This document shows, one piece after another, positions 35,111 to 45,398 of a stretch of DNA of 64,000 bases (within the stretch, counting starts at the first letter, position 1; every line of letters starts with the position of its first letter). Below the pieces are notes generated by a model, which was not told where the DNA came from, ran no database searches, and saw only the letters and a list, made by a program, of their open reading frames with translations. Origin of the DNA: Gnetum montanum (Eukaryota; Streptophyta; Gnetopsida; Gnetales; Gnetaceae); NCBI GenBank assembly GCA_015680685.1, contig MNCI01009519.1:730689-794688 (forward strand), read 5' to 3'. The position numbers were made by a program, and so were the translations under genes.

Positions 35111-37228
35111 ACAGACAATAAGTCAAACCTTTTCATGAGCTTAGAAGAGCTAGTGCTAGCAACACCTCATTAGATGGAACAACCTTGCTCAATTTTTTAG
35201 ATTTGCTCCTTCCAACTCAATCATGGGGAAGATGGCCATCCATGCTAACCAATTAAGTGTCTTCTTAGTTTTCTATACTTTTTATTTTACACCTTTTTGC
35301 TTTTACACTAGTTGTTTTACTTCATTTTTTCTTTTACAACATTGTTAGTACATTTTATCTTTCTTGGATATTTTACAATTTCTTTTATATTTTAGTTTCT
35401 TTTGGTGTGTATTTTTCTTATGTTTTTCTTATGTTTTACGTTATTTCTATTAAGACATAGTGATGCTGTAGTTGTTTGCTAATGGTGATTTGTACTTAAT
35501 GTTTTTGATTGCTAATGTCTGGTTTCTATTTTTAAATTTTGATATTGATAACTAACACAAAGTTTCTTTTTCATGGAATAGGCAATGAGTCCATGTCATC
35601 CACCCATCCACAACACTCTATGGTCTTCCTTATTTTGAAAATATGAGGTCTCTTTCCTTAATGAAACTTTAATGAACTTGTAACCTTGGTAGTTTTCAAA
35701 CTTGGGAAAGATTAAATAGAATGATAAGGGTGTGACTTCATTGGAACTCATTTCTCTTTGTACTTGCCTAAATTCTTGAGTGCATGAGTGTTTTTAGGGA
35801 TTTCTTACTATTCCACTATTGACCAATAATAGGAAGCTAAAGTCTTTACATGGTGTGGTTTCCATCTAAAAATCTATAAAAATATAAAATCCAAAACAAA
35901 TAAAAAAATGGAAATTCAAAGCACACCCCTTAGATAAAATAACAAGCTATAAGAACTAGTTATGGAATTATAAAGACATGTTATCCATGCTTAAAGGTCC
36001 CCTCTAACTAATGCCGTTTCTCACTTCCTACTTCTCTTTTCTTCTCAAATAAGGAATGGTGATTGATTTTTGGGAGCATTCTTTTTTCTCAAGTCGATGG
36101 ACTAGTCTTAGAATATTGATGTCAAGTCATTAAAAGAGGTTGGTTTTGATTTTGACTAAGGATGGAATTTATCTAGTCATTTAACTGTAGAACCCACAAG
36201 GGACTTCATGTGACCATGAGACGAAACTCCATTTCACCTTCTCTCTCATCCACCAATGCTTTCTTCTTTTCATCTCATTGTTAGTTCCCATGTCTTTTTC
36301 AATGTCTTAGTTTGACATATTGAAATTGTTAGGTAGATTCTTTTAGATTAGATATTTAAATTTCCATAATCATTAATCAACTGCGGGGCCCATAGACTCC
36401 TTGGTTTGTGGATATGCAAGGGTAGAAAGGACATGAGCCTACTATGGGGAGGATCTACTTGCTTATCTCTTGGTTGGGTTAGTTAACTTTCTTATCCTTA
36501 GGCATTTATGGAACCAAACCTTCTACATTACCCATTGGTTGCATCCAACCATGTGCTCCTCAATGGTAGTTTCCCAACAAAATCTCATCCTTCCAATTTT
36601 GTGAACCATCTAAGCCCTCTTCAAGCATTTCATCATATTCACAGCTTTTCTGGCTCTTTGAGGACCCGAAATTCAAGCTTAAACTCCTTGTATTTTCTCA
36701 AATTTTTGAAGAGAAAAATTTTATCCAAAAACTTTGTCAATAGAGGGGATGCATAGATAAGATCCTAGCAATGAAAGGTAAAAAGTCTATATACACAGAT
36801 GGATACTTAGCAATTTTTCACATTTGTGCATAAATGAGTGGGGAGTTTTTGAACTTTTTAGAGCTTAGAACCTTCAAAGAGCCATAACTTCCTAACCATT
36901 TGCTTGATCCACTCTATTCTCTAGTCCTGTAGCTATTAGAGGTAAGATCTTTATCATTGGGGCCACAAACCTTAAGTTTTTGATATTTCTAACTCCCACA
37001 AAGGTTTAAGTAAGAAATCAACATTAAAACAACAATTTTTAAAAAGTTATACCCTTCTAACAAGCTCTGGTGACATTCTAAATCAAATAACATTAAAATA
37101 ATAATAAAATAATCAATTCTCCATTGTTGTAACTTAGTAAAAGTGTAATTTCCCAATGAGATAAAGTACCTAAAAATTATAAGTTACACATTGTATATTA
37201 ATCCTTGGTTATGTTGTGACCACAAATG
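35111..37228 (+). other. Athila-1 post-integrase non-coding region
   Basis: No coding frame is convincing. 35895-36030 matches 60070-60195 of Athila-2 in reverse complement (shared words AAATTCAAAGCACAC, ACTAGTTATGG, AAAGACATGTTA), so this region is a normal part of the family. T-rich stretches (35270-35460) and two small unrelated open frames were seen, without support. Confidence 0.6.
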
Positions 37229-40075
37229 GCACCTAATGGAAAGCATGCATAGGAAGGAGGATTGCCCCAACTAAGGGTGAAATGGCCAAGAACTAGAAGG
37301 GGCCAAGAATAGATCCATGAGAAAGTAGTTAAAACCCACATAACAAGACCTCTTCAGGAGGAGCTTGAAGTGGAATCTATTTGGCAAATTCTTGAAGAAG
37401 TAGCTACAACTAAATAGTCACACCAAGATGAGGCACTAGGGCCAAGATCAAGCCTTGAGATTTCTTTGACAAATTCTTGTCCTAACCAAATCAAATCTAA
37501 AGAGGTCTAGAAATCTATGATTCAAGAGTTAAACTTTGGATCTTTCTCAGAGTTTTCTACTCCAAAAGTCAAGACTCAATTATAGAACTCTCCCATGTGG
37601 CTCATCATCACTTTCAATGGAGAGTATGGAAGAGACCTGCCTCTTTTGGAATAATAGGTAGGCTAGTTCAATGGTAAAATAAAGGGCATTTCCATATCCT
37701 AATTGATGAAGGAAATTTCAGAGGCCCTTGGGTTGCCTAAGATTGCAACCAATCTTTCAAAAATTCCAGTGTAGGCATATCTTAGCTTCAAGAAATAATG
37801 GACATAGTGGTGCTATGGAGTTGACTGTAAGGAATTTGGTATGCTTACTATGGTGAAATGTGCATTTAGGATTATGACCTTTTACCTCAATCCAATGGTA
37901 AGGCCAAGCAAAGTCACAACCTTCTTTGCTTGTTCATGTGCCACTTTAGGTAGGAGATTCTCGATCAGCCTTTTATAGTTGATCTATTTTGAGATAGAGA
38001 AGTGATTCAAGGAGGAAAAATGTGGAAGAAAGACACTCCCCTTTCCATGCCTCATCAAAAAATTATGTAAGAGAGGAGGAAAAGCATGCTACACAAATGA
38101 TGTCATCCGACATGCACCAATTACCTCTTGGGAAAAAATGATGAAGGACAAGGTGCCTACTGAGGTTATTCAAGAAGAGTAGTAATCACCACCTCCAACA
38201 CTCACTCATGAAGTAATGGTAGACATCCACACTACCATTGAGAACATGTTAAAGCTTTGAGAGAAAGTATTGTAATAGAAGTAGCAGTAAGTAGGAATAA
38301 GTGGTGATGATCCATCTATGTACAAACCAACAATGGGCTAGCTCAATGATGTGGCTCAAACCATTAGTTAGATGGAAGGTGGAGCACTAATGTTTTTAGC
38401 CCAATAAATGTAGGTACCTACAAGGTTAAATCAAAGTTCTTGAGAGGTAATGATGTCCCTCTTGCAATAGAAAAATTCTCAAACATCTCTGGGAATGCTA
38501 CTATATTTTTTGTGTTTGGAGGAGGGTGAGGAGATAACTATCTTGGTGATGAAGCACTATGGATAGGAGATGGTGGTTGAAGTGGTTACTAACAAGATGG
38601 CCAAAGCACATAACACATCTATAGTGTTTGTACCAGGTGTTTTTACACTTAGAGATGTGCATATGTCCATAGTAACTCTCAGTAGCTGATTGAGCATAAC
38701 CTAGCATGAAGAATTATTGGACTAACTAGTGAAAATTGGGCTATCAATTCTAGATTTCTTTGACCTTTTGGATACCATCACTGCAACCTAGTCAGACTTG
38801 CTAGAAGAAAGGGGCAAGTGCATCATAATGGAGGGACAATTTGAAACAACTAAGGTTGAAAACCAACACTTGGCTGTGGAAGTTGCCTATTTGAGAGCCT
38901 ACCTTACTAATCCTACATTTCATAACCAAGAAATCATAGGAGATGAATCTTTTTAGTAGATTCAGAAGCATCTAAAAGAGGTTAAGAATGCCAAGGAGAT
39001 GATGATATTTGACTAGTCCTTGGCCAATTCCATGATGTATAACATTTAGAAGGACTTGGTTCAAACTTGACATGAGAATGAGATCCTAACTATAGAAAAC
39101 CATCTCCTATAGAATGTTGATATGTAGAAGTAATAGATGTTAAAATTCATCCATCAATAGTAAGAGTAGCTAGCTAGGGTGAATGCAGAATTGAAGAGAT
39201 TGGTAGTAGAAAATTGAAACCTCTCCATAAAGGAAGTCTGTGCCTTACAGTAAAAATTTTCAATCAAAATTGTCACATGGAAAAATGAGGTCCTAAAGTT
39301 TAAAAGAGTGAAGAATCACTATCATGAGTAAGTGGGGTTGTAGAAAGAGATCAATGAGAAGGAAATGCAATTGGTAAAGGAAAAAGGTAATGAGGCGCTC
39401 TAGTAGCTCTAGCAAGGAGGCGATGTGTGGCAACCTATGTTTGATGAGCTAAATAGATATAACATGGCTAAAATCTACTTGAAATAGCTACAAATTGAGG
39501 AGATGACTGAATACATGGAGTTTACCAATCTTCACTATGCAAACATGGTGATGCTTACTACTGGAAGGGCATGGTGAGAGTTGAAAAAACAAGTGGCTAG
39601 TTCATACTTATTGTATGAGGCAAATTTTAAGCATCATAAGGAGACCAAGTAAAAGCTTGAGATGGCAAAAGTGGAACTTGAGGTTCTTAAGGCAAAGTTT
39701 ACTAATCAACTACTAAGAACCTAGCCAAAAGGTTAAATGATTACCATGAGCTAAAGAATTCACTTAGAGTGTTTGACATCGAACATAAATAGTTCACTAC
39801 TTGATTTGAAAATGTGAATGAGCTATTCCATACAATGCCCTATCCATGGAATATTTTCATTTTGGCCAACATTGGTGATGTAGTGTGGACCATGAATGGT
39901 CCTTGGAGGAAGGAGGAGAAGATGAAGGAACTATTGAATGCCTTCTATCTTACACTAGATCTTGCAGCTATTTTTGGATAACAACAAAAACCACCTTAAC
40001 CATTGCATGTGATCGAAGCAAGAGAAGGCCCTTTAGAACCTCAAAAGCCTTCATCACCTAGGACCATTTGAACTT
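37229..40075 (+). pseudogene. Long env-position dead frame of Athila-1, unknown coiled-coil protein
   Basis: From ATG at 37229 one frame can be followed for about 830 codons to near 39720, then by +1 shift to about 40075. It is interrupted by roughly 55 stops, about two thirds of them TAG, usually in Lys/Glu/Gln-rich context. Segments between stops read like protein. The first third looks globular (NGEYGRDLPLLE, ISEALGLPKIATNLSKIP, FRIMTFYLNPM). The middle and end are coiled-coil-like (TTKVENQHLAVEVAYLRAYL, ARVNAELKRLVVEN, KLEMAKVELEVLKAKF). No membrane segment or signal peptide is visible, unlike classical Athila env-like genes. Stop density is near that expected by chance in such A+T-rich DNA, so the call rests on TAG bias, composition and heptads. 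Athila-2 retains only a possible start near 59150. Confidence 0.5.
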
Positions 40076-40087
40076 CTTCATTATCTT

Positions 40088-41065
40088 TGATGAATCATTA
40101 GTTGGCTAGGATATCACTGATGCTACATCTCATTTGGAATATTGTTGATGCTATATCACATCTATTTGACAAAAACTCAATTTTTGGTTAGCTAAGATAT
40201 CAGAGCTTTGATATCTTGGATTTGATATTAGAGCCTCAATATCACATATCTGATATCAAATCACATGCTATGTTATCAGATATTTGATATCATGGGATGT
40301 GTGCTAGCCTATAAATATAACACTTGGATGCACGATTTATGAGTAAATTAGTTAATAGTGTAGCCAAACTCTTGTAGTTTTATTCCATAGTCTTGGAAAA
40401 TAGTCAATGAGTGCCCATTTTGTGGATCTGAGTTAGTTGTATGATGTCTTATTTGAGTGGCAATGTACTTGAACACATTCCATGAATGACAATAAGATCG
40501 AGATTGATTCTTATTCATTGCAGTACTTTGACTTAGATTAGATTTACTTTCCATGCAATTTACTTTTCATGTACTTAGTTAATATTTATGTTTCCATGAA
40601 TATTAATGCATTGCTGGAATAAGCGTGACTAGTTTCAAGTGTAAACCTATTTTCTTGGTAACCCTAGTAGTGTTATTGTTTGGTTCACCCAGTAGCATAC
40701 TGCTTGGCAATTCCAATAGTGGATACATGGGTTTAGGACATGTATGGCAAGCTTGCAATGGACACTTATCATCCATAGGCTAGTATAAACTTTACTTTCG
40801 ATTGCTAATTAGCTTAATTAATTGATTTCTTTATTATCATTAGGAGTAGCATAAGGCCAAAACAACATCAATTATCATATGCCTCACTTTGGACTAAACC
40901 ATACATGATAAAGCTACCACTAGTCCAAGTAGGAATATAGCGAACTGTGATCAAGACATAATGATCCAGATGCGACAACTAGTCCCATCCATGGAATTTG
41001 ACCAAATTTTGTGTGAACACTTGTGATTTGTATATTTGGGTGTAGGGGTATCTCATCGCTCATCA
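40088..41065 (+). repeat. solo LTR of an Athila subfamily, nested in Athila-1
   Basis: Starts TGATGAATCATT and ends CTCATCA. The 5 bp before it (ATCTT, 40083-40087) and after it (GTCTT, 41066-41070) match except for one G/A transition, giving a target-site duplication. Its R-U5 part resembles the other Athila LTRs here, but U3 (40107-40297) is built from GATATC words. TATAAATAT lies at 40310-40318. No internal sequence accompanies it, so it arose by LTR-LTR recombination. Confidence 0.8.
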
Positions 41066-41410
41066 GTCTTCATGCCCTTCAAGGAGTTGTTTTTGTTAGT
41101 TTTGTCTTGGTATGCAATTTTGTTGCCTTAAACATCAAAATTTTGAAATGATTGTAAAATCATACACTTGGGCACTTAGTTTTTGTTGTGTTTGTTTTAT
41201 GTGTTTGTAGTTAGTTAATAATCCCATACCTTTTCAAAATTTTGTAAGGAACTCGAGGATGAGTTTTCATTTAGTCATCGGTGTACGATGAGTCATTTGT
41301 TGGGCTATGTCAATGGGATGCCATCGATGCAACCTCATTGATAGGATCTCATAAATGTGATCTTGTTGATGTAGGGTTTGACTCATTGATGTGTTCCTAT
41401 TGATGGTTAT
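41066..41410 (+). repeat. Athila-1 3' interior, decayed polypurine tract and truncated 3' LTR
   Basis: 41216-41286 aligns with the corresponding end of Athila-2 (58669-58745, minus): shared words include AATCCCATACCTT, GGAAC, CTCGAGGA and GAGTTTTCATT. The Athila-2 tract CATGGGGGTA is CATCGGTGTA here. The LTR starts CGATGAGTCA at about 41286 and matches the first ~120 bp of the 27988 LTR before breaking off at 41410. Confidence 0.75.
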
Positions 41411-42325
41411 GTTAGAAATGAGAGGACGGATCTGAGATACCAGTGTACTATCTAATAAATGCATTAATAGTGTATGAAGTGAAATACAATGAGGTGGAGA
41501 GAAATTGCCTTGCCTTAGTATTTGCATTAAAAAAATGGAGGCATTACCTGTTTCACAGCAAAATTAACATTATTTGCAAAAGCAACATACTTCGGGCTAT
41601 CACAAACAACTTGTATGAAAGTAGCAGGATAGCCCGATGGAAAGCAATAACCGCAGAATTCTATTTGCATTATGTGAGCCAATCATCGATGAAGGGTCAA
41701 GCCATAGCGACGTAACTTATGGCCTCACCCGTCAATGACTAGGTGATCATAGATCTCGAATTCTTAGATGAGCATGTTAGCACTATCAACATAGTCCCAT
41801 CGCATCTTGAAGCTACTTTACACTTCAACGGTGCCTCGACCGTGAGGAGGTAGTGCAACTTCTGTCATTACATTCCCCTCTGGGGAAATGCATCCTTTTG
41901 CTTATCTTTTTGCGTTCCCCTGCACAAACAATGTGGAAGAGTATGAGGGGCTACTCAGAGGCCTCTCAGCTGCCCAAACACTACACATACAACACCTGGT
42001 GATTCACAGATATTTACAACTAGTTGTGAATCAAATCATCGAGGTCTATGCCTGCAAAGCTACACACCTGCGACCCTACTATGACCTAGCAAAAAGTCTA
42101 CTTAAACGGTTTGCAACTATGGATGTGCAACATGTGCCATGCAACAAGAACACCGTAGTAGATGCCTTAGCCACCCTAGCACTAAATATTTCACCACACT
42201 TGTTTACAAGTCTACCAACCTTGATTACTGAGTGCACTAAGCCTGTCACTCAGGTAGTACACGTAGCCTCCTTCAACGCTGCAGATACCCTAGAGTGGTA
42301 CTTCAACATTAAAGCCTACCTATAA
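41411..42325 (+). pseudogene. Tat element RNase H and additional (archaeal-type) RNase H
   Basis: 41443-41715 is the end of the RT-linked RNase H: VKYNEVERNCLALVFALKKW, HYLFHSKINI, RIARWKAITAEFYLHYV. The second domain begins LHFNGAS near 41819, where the first catalytic aspartate (usually FDGA) is asparagine, and continues after a frameshift with NNVEEYEGLLRGLSAAQTL, YDLAKSLLKRF and VQHVPCNKNTVVDALATLA (41888-42325). Confidence 0.78.
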
Positions 42326-42459
42326 CATGGCGAACCCCCAAGTGGATTGACATCTACCTAGAGAGATGTGATTTGTAAGCGTGCTCAGTAATATGTGCTC
42401 ATGGGAGATAATGCCCTGTGCAAGCACTCCTATGATGGGATATTTTGGCATGCGTGAAT

Positions 42460-43590
42460 AAGGGGCAAGCATAGAAGGTTGTTAATGAGGTACATGAGGG
42501 ATTGTGTGGTGGACACATAGCACCTAGGGCCATGGATGCAAAAATCAGACACCTAGGGTACTATTGGCCTCACATGGATCATGATTGCCTGGCCAAAGTC
42601 AAGACGTGTGACACATGCCAAAGATATGAAAATCTTATACACATTTCACCTATGGAGCTGCATCCGATGCAAATTATGTGGCCTTTCCAGTGATGGGGAT
42701 TAGACCTCATAGGGCCTATCATGCCTAAGTCTTCCACAGGGCATAACTTCATCATCACAACCACTGAGTATTTTACCAAGTGGGTGGAAGCCTATTCCCC
42801 TGAAGAAAACTACATCTCAGTAGATTTTCCACTTCATCTTGGATAACATTGTGACAAGGTTTGGGCTTCCTATGACTATTTTGACCGATAATGGGCCACA
42901 ATTCAGTAGTATGGATACTCGAACCTTCTATAGAAATCTTAGCATCAGGCAATCATTCTTCTCGCCATATTACCTGTAGGCGAACAGACAAGTAGAGGCT
43001 ACAAATAATTCCATCATCAACTTGCTGAAAACGATGCTCAACAACAACAAGAGGCGATGACATGAACAAATCCTCTATCTGTTGTGGGCTTACAGGACGA
43101 CATTCAAGACTACGAGAGGTAAGATTCCTTATAGTATTGTTTATGGATCTAAAGTTGTGTTACCTCTTGAGTTGCAGGTACCATCACTCCAAATGATCCT
43201 ATCCAATGTCGTAAGCAAAGCCCAAAACAACGAGTTGCAGGTCATCAATCTTGACTCAATAGAGGAGGAGCATGTGCAAACACTAGGTCACATAGAGAAT
43301 TCCCAGAACAAGCAATGGAAAAAACACCATGAAAATTTGCATCAATGGCCAATACAGAAGGGAGACCTCATTCTCAAGGCTACCCTTGAGCATGGAAACA
43401 AATTCTCAACCAACTGGGCAGGTTCATACATGGTCACAAAAGCCTTTGGGAATGGGGCCTTCAAGTTGGTAGACATGGATAGCAACAAGTTTGCAAATCT
43501 AGTGAATCACTCATACCTCAAGCCATACTNTAAATCTAGTGAATCACTCATAACTCAAGCCATACTACATCTGAATGCATGGAGTAGATA
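42460..43590 (+). pseudogene. Tat element integrase
   Basis: Zinc domain: VHEGLCGGH ... IRHLGYYWPHM ... KTCDTCQRY, all four ligands present. Core: GLDLIGPIMPKS, TTEYFTKWVEAY, ILTDNGPQF, ANRQVEATNNSI, so the D,D,E residues can all be read, in more than one frame. The C-terminal part is open at 43082-43591 (LLWAYRTTFKTTRG, HHENLHQWPIQKGDLILK, NWAGSYMVTKAFGNGAFKLV). A TGA interrupts the core near 42692. It is among the better preserved gypsy domains here. Confidence 0.82.
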
Positions 43591-43600
43591 AAAAAATGTC

Positions 43601-44029
43601 TGCTATGATGTAAAACTAGCAAAGGTGAGCAAAAGTTCGCTATGACGTTAAACTAGCACAACTTCACCAACATTTGCTATGACATTAAACTAGCAAAGCC
43701 CATTTGGTATAACGTAAAACTAGAACAGACAGTCCGCTATGACATTAAATTGGCATAGACAGTTTGCTAGGACCTTAAATTAGTTCATCCACCATCTACT
43801 ATGATGAAAAACTAGCACAACGGTCTGCTAAGACCTTAAACTAGCATAGCATCGGTCTGCTGGGACCTTAAACCAGCACATCGGTCTACTGGGACCTTAA
43901 ACTAGCATAGGGAACATCTGCTACGATGTTAAACTAGCACATATGATCTGCTAGGACCTTAAGCTAGCATAGCGGTCTACTGGGACCTTAAACCAGCACA
44001 CCATGGTCTACCAAGACCTTAAACTGGGT
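43601..44029 (+). repeat. 14 tandem hairpin units, TGCTA...TAGCA, about 30 bp each
   Basis: Each unit has a left arm TGCTA (or TGCTG, TACTG, TACCA), a 10-11 nt middle based on GACCTTAAAC or GATGTTAAAC, and a right arm TAGCA (or CAGCA, TGG). In three units both arms change together so that pairing is kept (TGCTG with CAGCA twice; CCA with TGG). The array directly follows the integrase gene, in the element's 3' untranslated region. Confidence 0.85.
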
Positions 44030-44035
44030 CTGCAG

Positions 44036-45344
44036 CACGTCCTCAGCATGCATCTATACTAGTACACATCAAGTGATCGTGCAAAGTGCTGACATGGGGT
44101 GGGACGTTGCAGTTCCAAAATGTAGTTCACGACACGATGAGAACACAATCTAGAACATATGCAACGTCACTACTCTTGGCATCTTGCTGATCCTCTGGAG
44201 ATGTCGTATGACATCTGACTGACGCTCCAGACCTACCATCACCACGGCCCATAACCTTGACAGTAGTTCCTTGGTTAGTGCCTGCTACTGGAGTTCCAGA
44301 AATATTGTGGCCTAGCCATAATATTATTACCCTCCAGCCCCTGCCAGCATCCGAGCTCAAGAGACGTTCATCCATTGGGTAGCCAATCTCATAGTTGAAA
44401 TAAGAATGCATGCCTTCAGTAGGGATTCCTAGGCATTCACACTTACAGTAACTCCCTGCTCCTTTAATGCCAGCTCCTTTGTGCTAATGCTACCAAGGCC
44501 ACTGCTGGCCTTCCTACTTTGGACATCATACACTAGTAAAGATGTCTAGAGCTTCAACAACATCTGCAGTGAGCAAGGACTTTGCCTTCATTCTGCATCA
44601 TGATTGTTTCTCCTAGTTTTCTTTTTGTTGTATTTGTAGGATGCGTACTAGGGGGATGCTGGTTAGAGGTGCGCTTCGCCATAGAAGCAAGACCCTACAT
44701 CATTCCAAGGTGTTCGTCTTGACTAGCTTAGCTACTTTGAAGTGCACATCCTGTTCCTCCCCTTTACGTTCCTTATGTCACTCCTTGCACTCACAATCCA
44801 TTCTCTCCTCTCTTTCATAAGCTTTTACCAATGCCTGTCAACCCCTCCCATTAAATTCCATGATGCGCGTAACACAGCTTGCTACATGGGAAGCATCTGT
44901 AGGCATGTTAAGATCCCACATGGATGTAACACAACTCATCCTGGGAAGGAAACACCTATCCTGCAACAAGGTTGTTTGCAAAATATAAAAGACAAAATAG
45001 CAAAGGCAAAAGCGTAAGAGAGCAAAAGATCATGCGTAAGAAAATGTGCCTAAAACAAATGGCACATAAGTTGTTTCACAAACCCTCTCTCCCTAAGTAT
45101 TCCAATGAGAGGTCAAAGGTCAGCAAAAGAAAATATGACCATGTAAACAACTCCCTCATGAGCACTCCGACGAGGGACCTTGCCAAGTTTCATCTTTACC
45201 CTTTTCCTGACCGTCCTCCCACCCCACTTAACCTTTCCCTTCTCCCACATAACCAATGCAACACTCTCAAAGTATAGCTAAGCGACATCTTGATGATCAC
45301 TGAAGAGCAATGTTGGCATTTTTACCTTCTGTGGTGTTTCGTAT
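44036..45344. other. Tat 3' non-coding region
   Basis: No domain could be assigned. The sequence is less A+T-rich than its surroundings and contains several open frames under 105 codons, none with recognisable motifs. It lies between the hairpin array and the inverted repeat at 45345, so it is probably 3' untranslated sequence of the Tat element. Confidence 0.4.
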
Positions 45345-45390
45345 TCTTTGTCGACGTCTCTCGGGTCCATCCTCCAGACGTCGACAAAGA
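45345..45390. repeat. perfect 15-bp inverted repeat with 16-nt loop
   Basis: TCTTTGTCGACGTCT (45345-45359) is exactly complementary to AGACGTCGACAAAGA (45376-45390). The right arm runs into GGGACCAATG, so its AAAGAGGGA could be the polypurine tract of the Tat element, with an LTR starting TGAAAGACCC at 45399. Confidence 0.9.
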
Positions 45391-45398
45391 GGGACCAA

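Larger units (their letters stand above)
27988..41410 (+). mobile_element. Athila-1: 13.4 kb Athila-like Ty3/gypsy element
   Basis: A 5' LTR (TGATGAG...CTCATCA) is followed by a decayed tRNA-Asp primer site, gag, protease, RT, RNase H, integrase, a non-coding stretch, a further long dead frame, a decayed polypurine tract and the first 125 bp of the 3' LTR, where a Tat-type element begins. RT before integrase, the tRNA-Asp site and the very long interior fit Athila. A 978-bp solo LTR is nested near its right end (40088-41065). The 5' and truncated 3' LTRs are about 80% identical over their shared 120 bp, by eye. Confidence 0.82.
41411..44035 (+). mobile_element. Tat/Ogre-type Ty3/gypsy fragment
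   Basis: The sequence starts abruptly inside an RNase H domain and continues with a second RNase H-like domain, integrase and a repeat-rich 3' region. Two consecutive RNase H domains before integrase are characteristic of Tat-lineage gypsy elements. Gag, protease and RT are missing, and no LTR bounds the left edge, so the junction with Athila-1 at about 41410 reflects deletion or recombination, not transposition. A 35-bp tandem copy separated by an undetermined base lies at 43495-43566. Confidence 0.75.

Noticed and set aside
36508-36756. 82-codon frame in the Athila-1 post-integrase region.
   Set aside because: No hydrophobic, signal or motif pattern, and no counterpart was seen in Athila-2.
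37229-39720. Stops mostly TAG/TAA at Q-like positions suggested a code in which they mean glutamine.
   Set aside because: In conserved domains TAG also replaces W (copia-2 GTK-W-VF), TGA replaces W before FIDSG, and TAA falls at a Y position in Athila-1 RT (FAYR context). Mutation decay explains all of these; a new code does not.
40088-41065. This LTR considered as the 3' LTR of Athila-1.
   Set aside because: Its U3 does not match the 27988 LTR, no purine tract precedes it, and it has its own target-site duplication. The true partner starts at about 41286.
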